A stretch of DNA of 64,000 nucleotides, from positions 14,221 through 78,220 of the forward strand of contig DFJS01000079.1 in NCBI GenBank assembly GCA_002373165.1. Reading direction: 5' to 3'. A model generated the notes under the pieces. That model worked only from the letters and a program-made list of their open reading frames with translations. It did no database searches and was not told the origin of the DNA. Position 1 is the stretch's first letter; the number at the start of each line of letters is the position of its first letter. The position numbers and the translations under genes were made by a program. This DNA comes from Ruminococcus sp. UBA3665 (GTDB taxonomy: Bacteria > Bacillota > Clostridia > Oscillospirales > Ruminococcaceae). Positions 42,924 to 52,103 of this stretch are shown here, piece after piece.

Positions 42924-44120
42924 TTATTCAGCTGTTTCAAGGCCTTCGGCTTCAAATGCCTGTTTCAGATCATGAATCAGATCGTTCTTGTCTTCAATGC
43001 CGATTGCCACACGATAAAAACCGCCGTGGAATTCCTGCGGATACAGATACATTCTCTCGTCATCCTCTCCCAGAAAGACAATCAGAGATGCCGCATTGCC
43101 TAAAGATACGGCAGATGTGAAAATATTCAGGTGCGTGATAACACGGTTATATAAATCATGTTCGCCGTGCAGTCCGAAACTGAGAACGCCGCCGAACCCG
43201 TGCTTCATCTGTTTTTTAGCCAGTTCGTGGCCTTTATGGGATTTCAGTCCCGGATAGGCCACAAAGCTGACACAGGGCTGACGTTCCAGCCATTCTGCGA
43301 CTGCAAGGGCGTTGTCATTGTGTACCTGCATTCTTAACGGGAACGTGGTGCATCCTCTCTGAATCAGCCATGCATTGAACGGACTGATGCATCCGCCGAT
43401 GTTCACCTGTGCCTGATAGCGGATTTTGTCCATATCTTCATGAGAGCCAATCACAGCTCCGCCCATCGAGTCGCCGTGGCCGTTGATGTATTTTGTCAGG
43501 CTTTCTACAACGAAATCCACGCCGTATTCCAGCGGCCGGGTATTATAGGGCGAGGAGAATGTATTATCTGCCGAAACTAAAATATGATGTTCGTGTGCCA
43601 GTCTGACAATCGCTTCGATATCGCAGATGCACAGAGTAGGATTGCCGGGTGTTTCAAAATGGATTAATTTTGTATTCGGCCGGATGGCTTTTTTAATAGC
43701 TTCCAGGTCTGTGCAGTCGACAATAGAAGTTTCAATGCCCCATTTTTCCGTCCACAGTTCGTTGAAAATTCTGTAAGTAGCGATATAAGTTACTGTCGAA
43801 AAAATGACATGATCGCCCTTTTTCAGCTTGGTGAAAAACAGTGCGGAGAGTGCCGCCACCCCGGAGGCAAGCACAACGCAGTCTTCGCCGCCTTCCAGAT
43901 TGGCAATTTTCTTTTCCAGCATACCCTGATTGACTCCGCCGTTGCGGGTATAGATATTAGCCTCGCTGGCGGACCAGTTCATCTGAGAGGCATCGTAGGG
44001 GAGCAGAAAGCTGTTTGCCATATACACAGCAGGTTCGATGGCACCTGTAGCGGAATCGGCATCATTTCCGACGTGGATGGCTCTTGTTGTAAAGCTGAGG
44101 TCATTATAATTTTTACTCAT
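42924..44120 (-). CDS. PLP-dependent trans-sulfuration enzyme (cystathionine gamma-synthase / O-acylhomoserine sulfhydrylase family)
   Basis: 398 aa, Cys/Met-metabolism fold. The PLP Lys is in VVESLTKYINGHGD; SADNTFSSPYNTRPLEYG precedes it, and VVLASGVAALSALF is the cofactor phosphate region. YTRNGG replaces the more usual YSRxxNPT segment, so reaction specificity (synthase, sulfhydrylase, or gamma-lyase) is open. With metA next door on the other strand, a role in making cystathionine or homocysteine is likely. Confidence 0.9.
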   Translation of the reverse strand: MSKNYNDLSFTTRAIHVGNDADSATGAIEPAVYMANSFLLPYDASQMNWSASEANIYTRNGGVNQGMLEKKIANLEGGEDCVVLASGVAALSALFFTKLKKGDHVIFSTVTYIATYRIFNELWTEKWGIETSIVDCTDLEAIKKAIRPNTKLIHFETPGNPTLCICDIEAIVRLAHEHHILVSADNTFSSPYNTRPLEYGVDFVVESLTKYINGHGDSMGGAVIGSHEDMDKIRYQAQVNIGGCISPFNAWLIQRGCTTFPLRMQVHNDNALAVAEWLERQPCVSFVAYPGLKSHKGHELAKKQMKHGFGGVLSFGLHGEHDLYNRVITHLNIFTSAVSLGNAASLIVFLGEDDERMYLYPQEFHGGFYRVAIGIEDKNDLIHDLKQAFEAEGLETAE

Positions 44121-44206
44121 AATAAAAAATTCTTCCTTTCCAGAAAATGTTTGTTTACAGTACGGAATCTATTATAGCACATTTCAGGCTTTAATTTGTG
44201 AATAAA

Positions 44207-46129
44207 TTATGAATTTTCAGAAAGTCCGGTTTTTTTCATTTTAGTTTTATGGTCATACATAGCTTTATCTGCCCTGTTGAACACCTGCTCGAAATTTTTG
44301 TCATATAATTCGATATATTCGGCCATTCCTGCGGCAATTGAAAAGCGTTCCCATGGTTCGGCCTGCGGATTGGATTCTGTTTCCTGAAATTTTTCCGTCA
44401 GCTGCCGGAACAGGTCATTGCGTTCCTGATAGGGTTTTCCGGTCAGGATGATGACAAATTCATCTCCGCCGATTCGATAAACCGGGGAATGCTTATAAAT
44501 ATTGCAAAGAATGCTGCAAGCTCCGGTAATATAAATATCGCCGTTTTTATGGCCGAATGTATCGTTGATATATTTCAGATGATTCAAGTCTGCCATAACA
44601 ACAGCAAATTCGGCCATGCGGCGTTCGATATCTTCTTGCAGGGAGTGTTTGACATTATCATAGGCGGCTTTGTTTTTGACTCCTGTCAGAGCATCGCGCA
44701 TAGCCGTGATGCTGATCTGGGAAACTTGTTTTTCTGCCTGGATAAAATTCTCGAAATACTGCACGCTGTCCTCTGTTGTTTTCAGAAAGGCAAGATAAAG
44801 ATTTTCGATTTCGTCTCCTGTATGAATTTGCAGATCCTGCAAAAGCTTGACATTTCTGCGGCGTTCTTCCTCGCTGTTGTAAGAGAACATGCCGGCACAG
44901 GATACCATGCGGTTGACCGGAATGAGAATATTGCTTTCCATTATATGCAATCCGAGAATGAAAACCAGCATGATAAATCCCAGCACCATTGTGATGACTC
45001 GGATGATAAACCTGCGGTTATATATGCCTAAAACATTCATGGAAAAATTGACCATTGCATAGCACTGACAGATGCCGCTGCTGTCGTAAACAGGATGATA
45101 GATTGTCAGAAGATAGCCGAAATGATTCCTGGAAATGGTCGGGCTGATTTCTTCGCCTGCCAGCAGCTGGTCTTTGATTTGCAGAAAAGCATCTTCATAG
45201 TAATAAAAACTGCCCGGCGCATGTTCCGGATTCAGATCAAACACAGCCTGCATACCTTCTTCCAGCATTCTGTAAACATGAACAAAATGCACATCCGGAT
45301 AACTGTCTTTATATTGATAAAAACGCTCCAGAATTCTGTTATATTCTTCGGAATTAAAATTTTCCTGAATATATTCTTCTGTTTTTTCAGGATTCAGTTC
45401 ACTTGCCAGCAGTTTGGTCAGGCCTTCGCCCATGCGGATATGTTCTTCTATTGTTTTTTCGTGGAACTGGAAAAAACTGATGGCTGCAATCGAACCTGCA
45501 ATGCAGATACAGCCGCTGCCCAGCATGAGGAGTAATTTTGTCCGCATAGAAATCCGCACAGTTTTTCCGCCGGAAGAAACTTTCCTGTCCTGTTCCGGAT
45601 TCCATTGGGAAACACACAGTGTTTTTAAAAAATTTTCCGGAATCAGTTTTAAAATCAAGTAAGTAATCAGCACAGCAATGCCCTTGTCTTCCGATTCTGT
45701 AATCAGATTTCCGGTCAGATCCGGTTCGGAAGCAGTGCCAAGCATCCACGAAACAACTACACTCAGCCCGGCAGAAACAAACGCATATACCGGGATAGTC
45801 AGCAGAACTTTCCAGAAATTCCCGTACCAGCCTTTCCGGACAAAAAATACTGTCATGAGTGCAATCAGAATATTCAAAAATCCATAGGACATCAGAGTAC
45901 TGTCCTGAATGCTGGTCAGCATATTGGTACAGAATCCGACAATCGTGCCCGGCAAAGCACCTCCGCAGGCGGCCGACAGCATAGTGCCGATAGTATCAAA
46001 AAAGAACGGAATTCCCGTAGCTCTGACCAGTGCATCACCGGCCAGATTTATGCCGATGCCTGCAAGGCACAGAATCAGCAGGGTTTTGTATTTTCCTGCT
46101 GTTTGTTTTCCCGGATAATAGTTCAGCAT
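44207..46129 (-). CDS. Membrane-bound diguanylate cyclase with extracytoplasmic sensor
   Basis: 640 aa from the ATG at 46129, which follows GGGAG; the in-frame ATG 14 codons earlier lacks a ribosome site. N-terminal ~5-helix membrane domain with an S-component-like look (GIPFFFDTIGTMLSAACGG), a cytosolic loop, another helix, a ~180-residue outer sensor region, a helix, then a GGDEF domain. The active site YRIGGDEFVII is intact; no RxxD inhibitory site lies before it. It makes cyclic di-GMP in response to an outside signal. Confidence 0.9.
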   Translation of the reverse strand: MLNYYPGKQTAGKYKTLLILCLAGIGINLAGDALVRATGIPFFFDTIGTMLSAACGGALPGTIVGFCTNMLTSIQDSTLMSYGFLNILIALMTVFFVRKGWYGNFWKVLLTIPVYAFVSAGLSVVVSWMLGTASEPDLTGNLITESEDKGIAVLITYLILKLIPENFLKTLCVSQWNPEQDRKVSSGGKTVRISMRTKLLLMLGSGCICIAGSIAAISFFQFHEKTIEEHIRMGEGLTKLLASELNPEKTEEYIQENFNSEEYNRILERFYQYKDSYPDVHFVHVYRMLEEGMQAVFDLNPEHAPGSFYYYEDAFLQIKDQLLAGEEISPTISRNHFGYLLTIYHPVYDSSGICQCYAMVNFSMNVLGIYNRRFIIRVITMVLGFIMLVFILGLHIMESNILIPVNRMVSCAGMFSYNSEEERRRNVKLLQDLQIHTGDEIENLYLAFLKTTEDSVQYFENFIQAEKQVSQISITAMRDALTGVKNKAAYDNVKHSLQEDIERRMAEFAVVMADLNHLKYINDTFGHKNGDIYITGACSILCNIYKHSPVYRIGGDEFVIILTGKPYQERNDLFRQLTEKFQETESNPQAEPWERFSIAAGMAEYIELYDKNFEQVFNRADKAMYDHKTKMKKTGLSENS

Positions 46130-46223
46130 AAAGCAAGCTCCCTGTAAAAAATAAAATCCTATTTTTTTCATGATACCATATTAATTTGATAAATGCAAGT
46201 ATTTTCCGTGAACAATTACCGGG

Positions 46224-46252
46224 TTGACAAAATAAAAAAGATGTGCTAAAAT
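46224..46252 (+). promoter_or_regulatory. Promoter of the duplicated-domain lipoprotein gene
   Basis: TTGACA (46224-46229), 17-bp spacer ending in TGC, TAAAAT (46247-46252). Confidence 0.75.
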
Positions 46253-46303
46253 AAAAAAGACAGCACAGCTTTATCCGGATGCTCCGGAACTGGAGAGATA
46301 GGA

Positions 46304-47674
46304 TTGAATATTCAGAAATTAGCCAGAACATTTACTTTTTTAATCATATGCTTTGCTTTCGGATTTGCCGGATGTCATCAGATTTCTGAAGAACAGCTCC
46401 GGCCGCTTGGCGGTCTGGAATGGTTCTCCGGAATAGAAACTGTAAAACAACAGCTTTCCGGGCTGGAACTGCTCGGCGAACGAGAAACCGGCGAAAATGC
46501 CGCCCGGCAGAATCTGCTGGATTATACCGGCGCACAGCTGCTGGAATTTCCATGCGACCTGACTGTTTGCTTTACCAGTCAGGGGCTTGTCGGGCTGAAT
46601 TATCATGATATCAGTCAGGAACGCAGCTATTCGCTCTGGATGGAAAAGCTGGAAGCAATTTACGGCATTCCTACAGAAAACGGCAGCGGCATGGCTTCCT
46701 GGTATGATAATCCTGTCGGGAAAAATACAGCTCTGTATCTGTTCAATCTGGAAGAAGAAGTTCAGATTTCTTTCTATGCAGTCAGCAGTACGCCGGACCA
46801 GAATTATCAGAAACAGGAAGAGGAAATTTTTATTCCTGCTCCGGAACTGAGATCGCCCATAGTCCCTGCCGTTCCCGCGCCGGAACCTGAAACAGAAGCT
46901 CCGGATTCAGAAGCAGAAACGCAGAATTCCGAAACACAGACTGAAACTGTCTGGCAGACAGAAAGAATCCGTCTGCATCAGGAAGAATCAGAGCCTGCTC
47001 CGGAAGAAGAAAATCCGGAAATGCCTGAACTCCCGGAAGAAACAGAAGCTCCGCCGCCGGAAGAAGAATCCGGTACAGCAGTTTCTTCTGCCGTACAGAC
47101 AGCAGACAGCACGGCTTCTGCATCTGCATCATCATCTGCAACGACGACGACAACAGCGGCCGTTTCCGGTACAGCAAAAACGGAAACTTCCAGCACTTCC
47201 GCGGCACAGGCAACAACCAGGACAGAAACTGTAGTTCAGACAGAAACGGAACAGGATGACCGCAATTTCAGACAGCAGGGGCTTCAGTTTTATGCCGCTC
47301 CGGAATCGGAACGCCGCAAAATGTCACAGTATACCCAGCTCTATGAATACCGCACAGAAGAACCCGGCCAGCCATGGGAATTAATCATGGAATATCAGGA
47401 TGTTCCGTACTGCGGCCGCAGCTGTAATGCCGTGCTTTGCTTTACCAGCCGCGGATTAGTAGGAATTAATTATTTTGATATCGATGCTTCTGCTTACGAT
47501 TTCTGGATAAAGTCAGTGACAGAGCTTTACAGCTCGCCGTCGGTCACTGCATCTGATTATGCTGTGTGGGAAAATGACCCTGCCGGTACAGGAACCGTAA
47601 TTTATGTATTTGCTCTGGAAGATGGCATACAGATTTCTTTCTTTGCTGATGATACAGGTTCAGAACTGGCCTGA
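46304..47674 (+). CDS. Lipoprotein with an internal domain duplication
   Basis: 456 aa from a TTG at 46304 behind GGAGAGATAGGA. Lipobox FAGC (~Cys24). Residues ~30-165 and ~325-456 are two copies of one domain: compare QGLVGLNYHDISQE / RGLVGINYFDIDAS, WMEKLEAIYGIP / WIKSVTELYSSP, and EEEVQISFYAV / EDGIQISFFAD. A ~150-residue linker rich in Glu, Pro, Ser and Thr joins them. No family recognised; the copies could be binding domains facing the outside. No co-transcribed neighbour on the left; the SGNH gene follows 46 bp downstream. Confidence 0.8.
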   Translation: MNIQKLARTFTFLIICFAFGFAGCHQISEEQLRPLGGLEWFSGIETVKQQLSGLELLGERETGENAARQNLLDYTGAQLLEFPCDLTVCFTSQGLVGLNYHDISQERSYSLWMEKLEAIYGIPTENGSGMASWYDNPVGKNTALYLFNLEEEVQISFYAVSSTPDQNYQKQEEEIFIPAPELRSPIVPAVPAPEPETEAPDSEAETQNSETQTETVWQTERIRLHQEESEPAPEEENPEMPELPEETEAPPPEEESGTAVSSAVQTADSTASASASSSATTTTTAAVSGTAKTETSSTSAAQATTRTETVVQTETEQDDRNFRQQGLQFYAAPESERRKMSQYTQLYEYRTEEPGQPWELIMEYQDVPYCGRSCNAVLCFTSRGLVGINYFDIDASAYDFWIKSVTELYSSPSVTASDYAVWENDPAGTGTVIYVFALEDGIQISFFADDTGSELA

Positions 47675-47720
47675 ATCTTAATATATAATAAAAAAATAAA
47701 CTTGAGAGGGGAATTCTTTT

Positions 47721-49274
47721 ATGAAGAAATTAAAAAAATATCTTGCAGTTTTCTCGGCATGTTCGCTTGCCCTGACCGGCCTTGTATCATTCGGCGGTCA
47801 GCCGGTTGTTCCGGTACAGGCGGAAAATGCCAAAAATATCGTTGTGATCGGAGACGGCATTTCTTCCGGAGCAAAACTCCCTGCCGGCGAAAAATCTTAT
47901 GTAGACTGGATTCAATATTATACCAATGCCGAAATCCAGAATTTTGCACAGGATAATAATACCACTGCCGAAGTGCTCCAGTCTTTGGATGATGCACAGG
48001 TGAAAGCCGCTCTTGCCAATGCCGATATCATCCTTGTCACTGCCGGGCTGAATGATATTATGGTTCCGTTTTTTGAAGTAGCAAATTCCTACATGGAAGA
48101 ATTCGGCTTTGAACGTTTTGCTGATGTTTTCTCTGCCAATCTGAGTGATTACGGCTTTACATCCGAAGATGATCTTGTTCCTTATGCCAATAAACTGGCC
48201 GCTGCCGCAAGATCTAACAAGACATCCGCAAATGAGAATTTTTTAGCAATTACCGAAGCACTGTCAGAATATAATAATGCAACTATCATTTATCAGACGG
48301 TTTACAATCCGGCAAATACAATCGAAAATATGGATCAGCTTTCCGCAAAGAGACAGCAGGCTTACAGAAGTGTCTGCAATCCTTTGAATACTATCATGAA
48401 TCAGGCTTTCAATAACGATCTGAAAGAAATGGACGGAGTAGACAATGTCCTGGTTGTGGATGTATTCGCTGATTTTGTCGGTTATGCTTATAAATATACG
48501 AATCTGAATGATCTGGATCCGAATCCCAGTGCAGAAGGACATATCCGGATTGCGGATATGGTAATGGAAAAAGCCGGACTGGAAAAACAGAATGTTCCTG
48601 AAACGCCGACGGAGTCCACAACATCTGAAACTACTACAACTACCACGACAACAACATCCACAACTCCGCAGACAACCACCACGACAACAACATCCACCAT
48701 GCCGCAGACGACCACCACGACGACAACATCCACCATGCCGCAGACAACCACCACGACAACAACATCCACCATGCCGCAGACGACTACCACGACAACGACA
48801 TCCACCACAACACAAACAACTACCACAACAACGACATCCACCACAACACAAACAACTACCACAACAACGACATCCACGACTCCGCAGACGACTACCACAA
48901 CGACAACATCCACAACTCCGCAAACGACCACCACAACGACAACATCCACAACTCCGCAGACGACTGCCACAACGGAAACATCTGCAATATCCACAACAGA
49001 ACCAACTAAAACTGAGGAAAAAGGCGATCTTAACAACGATAATCAGGTAAATGCTTCCGATGCTGCTATCATCCTCAAAGCTGCCGCCAATATCGGTGCC
49101 AATAAGTCCAGCGGTCTTTCTCCCGAACTCGAACAAGCCGCCGATGTCGATAATGACCCCGATCACAGAATTACAGCTTCCGATGCCGCTGTTATCCTTG
49201 TTTATGCCGCAAAAAGAGGTACAAATCAGGTGAATATCAGCTTTGCGGAATATCTGAAAACACTCGGAAAATAA
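47721..49274 (+). CDS. Secreted SGNH/GDSL-type protein with Thr-rich linker and dockerin; catalytic Ser replaced
   Basis: 517 aa. Signal peptide to ~Ala34. SGNH domain ~38-295: block I reads VVIGDGISSG, so Gly46 stands where the nucleophile Ser of GDS belongs; block III GLND (Asn111) and block V His274 (DPNPSAEGH) are present. A Thr-rich tract of nine ~12-residue units (~300-430) follows. The C-terminal dockerin has loops DLNNDNQVNASD and DVDNDPDHRITASD. Active relatives are esterases on decorated plant polysaccharides. With the nucleophile missing, this may be a binding module or use another residue. Confidence 0.85.
   Translation: MKKLKKYLAVFSACSLALTGLVSFGGQPVVPVQAENAKNIVVIGDGISSGAKLPAGEKSYVDWIQYYTNAEIQNFAQDNNTTAEVLQSLDDAQVKAALANADIILVTAGLNDIMVPFFEVANSYMEEFGFERFADVFSANLSDYGFTSEDDLVPYANKLAAAARSNKTSANENFLAITEALSEYNNATIIYQTVYNPANTIENMDQLSAKRQQAYRSVCNPLNTIMNQAFNNDLKEMDGVDNVLVVDVFADFVGYAYKYTNLNDLDPNPSAEGHIRIADMVMEKAGLEKQNVPETPTESTTSETTTTTTTTTSTTPQTTTTTTTSTMPQTTTTTTTSTMPQTTTTTTTSTMPQTTTTTTTSTTTQTTTTTTTSTTTQTTTTTTTSTTPQTTTTTTTSTTPQTTTTTTTSTTPQTTATTETSAISTTEPTKTEEKGDLNNDNQVNASDAAIILKAAANIGANKSSGLSPELEQAADVDNDPDHRITASDAAVILVYAAKRGTNQVNISFAEYLKTLGK
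48636..48972 (+). repeat. 36-bp tandem repeats encoding a Thr-rich linker
   Basis: Nine units of about 36 bp, each coding TTTTTTTST(T/M)(P/T)Q, inside the SGNH-dockerin gene. Subgroups are identical in phase (one TTPQ, three TMPQ, two TTTQ, three TTPQ), a sign of recent local copying. Confidence 0.9.
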
Positions 49275-49284
49275 ACTAAAACAG

Positions 49285-49319
49285 AAATCAGCCCTGACAG
49301 TTCAGGGCTGATTTTTTTT
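49285..49319. terminator. Bidirectional terminator
   Basis: AAATCAGCCCTGA, 4-nt loop, TCAGGGCTGATTT with a T-run. The stop of the cyclophilin gene begins at its right edge. Confidence 0.9.
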
Positions 49320-49788
49320 ACTTGATATAAACTCTCTTCATTACCTGCGGCGTGAGCGGCTTGTCTGATGCGTTTGTCTTGACAGCAGCAATTTCATCCA
49401 CAACGTCCATACCGGAAACGACTCTGCCGAATGCGGCATATTTTCCGTCCAGGAAAGGGCCGTCCTGATGCATGATGAAAAACTGTGAACCGGCAGAATC
49501 CGGCATCATGGCTCTTGCCATAGACACTACGCCTCTTTTGTGGCTGAGATTGTTCGGTACGCCGTTTTCAGCGAATTCGCCCTTGATATGCCAGCCGGGG
49601 CCGCCTGTGCCTGTGCCGCTGGGACAGCCGCCCTGAATCATAAAGCCGGAAATGACTCTGTGAAAGATCAGTCCGTCATAAAAGCCCTGCTTTACGAGCT
49701 TTTCAAAATTTTCGCAGGAAATCGGAGCAATTTCCGGATAAAGTTCCAGTTCGATTTCCTTGCCGTTTTCCATTTCGATGACTATCAT
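49318..49788 (-). CDS. Cyclophilin-type peptidyl-prolyl isomerase
   Basis: 156 aa, a cytosolic single-domain cyclophilin (no signal peptide). Motifs: FHRVISGFMIQGG (catalytic Arg and Phe), SAGSQFFIMHQDGPFLDGKYAAFG. It speeds proline isomerisation in protein folding. Follows the AAA ATPase gene on the same strand with 22 bp between. Confidence 0.95.
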   Translation of the reverse strand: MIVIEMENGKEIELELYPEIAPISCENFEKLVKQGFYDGLIFHRVISGFMIQGGCPSGTGTGGPGWHIKGEFAENGVPNNLSHKRGVVSMARAMMPDSAGSQFFIMHQDGPFLDGKYAAFGRVVSGMDVVDEIAAVKTNASDKPLTPQVMKRVYIK

Positions 49789-49810
49789 AGATAAAAACCT
49801 CCATAAAAAA

Positions 49811-51193
49811 TTAAAATAATTCTATTGACTTGACATCCTCTTCGGTGATTGTCATTAAGTCCTCGTCTGTGACATCCGTCATGACCGCCAGGCGGTTGGC
49901 CTGATTGGTGAGTGCTTTTTCAAAATAATTCCGCACATCGCGGCCGTTGGCAAAGCCGGAAAGATGCTGTTCCGTGCGGTTCTGGAAAAACGCAAGCGCA
50001 CACTGTGCGGCCTGTTCTGTCAGCTGAAAAAAAGATTTTTCGCACATGCCGCGGAAGATACTCATTAATTCTTCCGGGGAATAATCGTCAAATACAATCT
50101 GTTTATTAAATCTTGACCGCAGTCCGGGATTGGAATCCAGAAATTCCCGCATCAGGTCTGTATAGCCTGCCGCGATGACAATCAAATTATCTCTGTGGTC
50201 TTCCATTGCCTTCAGGAGCGTATTCACTGCTTCCATACCGAAATCATTGGAGCCTGTATTTGCAGTCAGCGCATAGGCTTCATCGATGAACAGCACGCCG
50301 CCGAGGGCTTCTTCTATCATTTTTTTTGTTTTGATTGCAGTCTGGCCGACGTATCCGCTGACAAGGCCGGAGCGGTCAACTTCCACAAGATGCCCTTTTT
50401 CCAGAACGCCAAGGGCTTTATAAATTTTTCCGAGCATCCGGGCGACAGTAGTCTTTCCTGTTCCGGGGTTTCCGGAAAATACCATGTGAAGCGAAACAGA
50501 AGCCTGCGGCATATGGCGTTCTGCCCGGAGCCTGTGAACTTTCAGCAGATTAATCAGACTGTTGAGTTCTTTTTTGACACTGGAAAGCCCTGTCAGTTCA
50601 TTGAGATTTTTCAGCAGATCTTCCAGAGACTCTTCCTGTTCAGTTTCTTCTGATTTTTCCTGTAGTTCAGATTTATGGGTACTGTCCTGAAAAGCCTGCA
50701 TCCGGCTTTTCAGATAAGCAGACCGGAATGACCGCAGTTTCTGCATTAAAATTCCCAGAGCTCTTGTCATTCTGTCATCGTTCTGCGTATCTTCGCTGGT
50801 AATAAATTCCAGACCCAGTTCATCCAGAAAATCCAGCAGCAGCAGGGAAGTGCTGTTCCGGACAGCCTGGTTCTGAATATCGGCTTCGGCGAACACAGCC
50901 AGCAGACGGCTGAGGATAGTAAAAATTTCATCAGCCGAAACGGGTTTTTGTTCCAGAAAGCGGCGGATATATTCTTTTGTCACGGGAATATGATGGCAGT
51001 TTCGTATCAGCTCTGCTTCATAATCTGTAATATTCCTGTCACTGCCGGCGATATATAGCATAAACTGCATGACTGCGAACTGTGCATAATCTTTCAGGGG
51101 AATTGTTACATCTTTGGCCTGCCTGCCCTGAGCCTCGTACTGGTCACAGAGCTTATAAATATATTGCAGGGTCTGATTTCTGGAACGCTTCAA
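49811..51193 (-). CDS. AAA ATPase of the CbxX/CfqX-SpoVK type with TerB-like N-terminal domain
   Basis: 460 aa. Residues ~20-130 are helical and TerB-like (AQFAVMQFMLYIAGSDRNIT). A charged linker precedes ELTGLSSVKKELNSLI and the AAA core: Walker A GNPGTGKTT, Walker B GVLFIDEAYAL, the family arginine/pore region SGYVGQTAIKTKKMI. In Bacillus SpoVK acts late in sporulation; related proteins act as remodelling chaperones. The client is unknown. It shares a strand with the sugar transferase and D,D-carboxypeptidase genes upstream. Confidence 0.9.
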   Translation of the reverse strand: MKRSRNQTLQYIYKLCDQYEAQGRQAKDVTIPLKDYAQFAVMQFMLYIAGSDRNITDYEAELIRNCHHIPVTKEYIRRFLEQKPVSADEIFTILSRLLAVFAEADIQNQAVRNSTSLLLLDFLDELGLEFITSEDTQNDDRMTRALGILMQKLRSFRSAYLKSRMQAFQDSTHKSELQEKSEETEQEESLEDLLKNLNELTGLSSVKKELNSLINLLKVHRLRAERHMPQASVSLHMVFSGNPGTGKTTVARMLGKIYKALGVLEKGHLVEVDRSGLVSGYVGQTAIKTKKMIEEALGGVLFIDEAYALTANTGSNDFGMEAVNTLLKAMEDHRDNLIVIAAGYTDLMREFLDSNPGLRSRFNKQIVFDDYSPEELMSIFRGMCEKSFFQLTEQAAQCALAFFQNRTEQHLSGFANGRDVRNYFEKALTNQANRLAVMTDVTDEDLMTITEEDVKSIELF

Positions 51194-51213
51194 AAAAATT
51201 CAGCTCCTTGCCG

Positions 51214-52026
51214 TTATTTTGCGCCTTTTCGGAGAAGGACAGCAGCAGCAGTCTTAAATATCAAAGAAATATCCAGGCCAATGCTCCGGGTTTTTATGTA
51301 GCGGATATCGCTTTCCACCCATTTTTCAAACTCCATATCGCTTCTGCCCTCTGTCTGGCAAATACAGGAGAGACCGCCCTTGACAAGCAGACGGTTCATC
51401 TGTTCGGGAGTATACAGCACAACTTCTCTGGGGAGCGGCGGACGGGGGCCGATGATGGACATATCACCTTTCAGGACATTCCAGAACTGGGGCAGTTCAT
51501 CGATAGAAGTTTTCCGGATAAATTTGCCGATCCGGGTAATTCTGGGGTCGTCATCGCTTTTAAAGGCAAGCCCGTCACTTTTATTTTCTTTCTGCACCTG
51601 TGCGAATTTTGCCTCGGCATCCATGCACATAGAACGCAGTTTATACATCCGGAACGGTTTTCCGTCCTTAGTCAGGCGCACCTGAGAAAAAATAGGATTT
51701 CCCTTATCTTCGATATAAATCATAAGACAGACAAGGCAAAGCGGAAGCAGAAGCACCAGCAGTGCAAGGGAAGAAGCGAGGATATCAAATGCGCGCTTGA
51801 TAAATTCATATATTTTTCCGCCGGATACGGGCACATCGCTGAACAGAAGCGTTTCATGAACGCCGCTGCTTAACAGGCCGAGCGCATGGTCATCAAATTC
51901 CAGAATAGGATATTCTGTTACGCCTTCTTTTTTTCCCTGCTTTTCCTCTTTCAGCGTTTTCAGCATGACTTCTGTCACGTCGTCTTCTGTCAGCAAAGTT
52001 TTGGAAAAAGATTTCTGATTCGGCAT
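51214..52026 (-). CDS. Undecaprenyl-phosphate sugar-1-phosphate transferase
   Basis: 270 aa, bacterial sugar transferase family (PglC/WcaJ core). A ~75-residue soluble N-terminal part precedes the re-entrant membrane helix (FIKRAFDILASSLALLVLLL); the catalytic region has RMYKLRSMCMDAE (Asp-Glu dyad), then RKTSIDELPQFWNVLKGDMS and IGPRPPLPRE. It puts the first sugar phosphate on undecaprenyl phosphate to start a surface glycan. No other glycan-assembly gene is near. Confidence 0.93.
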   Translation of the reverse strand: MPNQKSFSKTLLTEDDVTEVMLKTLKEEKQGKKEGVTEYPILEFDDHALGLLSSGVHETLLFSDVPVSGGKIYEFIKRAFDILASSLALLVLLLPLCLVCLMIYIEDKGNPIFSQVRLTKDGKPFRMYKLRSMCMDAEAKFAQVQKENKSDGLAFKSDDDPRITRIGKFIRKTSIDELPQFWNVLKGDMSIIGPRPPLPREVVLYTPEQMNRLLVKGGLSCICQTEGRSDMEFEKWVESDIRYIKTRSIGLDISLIFKTAAAVLLRKGAK

Positions 52027-52103
52027 AAATACGCCCCCTTTTCAGCGTGATACACTTATTAGTATAGCATTAAAACCGGATAATGTCAAGAGTTTTGCAT
52101 AAT

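Noticed and set aside
48636..48972. CRISPR array
   Set aside because: The repeats are contiguous, coding and in phase, with no unique spacers.
48488..49036. Long valine-rich reading frame antisense to the Thr-rich repeats
   Set aside because: It is the mirror of the ACN-rich repeat on the other strand; it has no ribosome site and low complexity.
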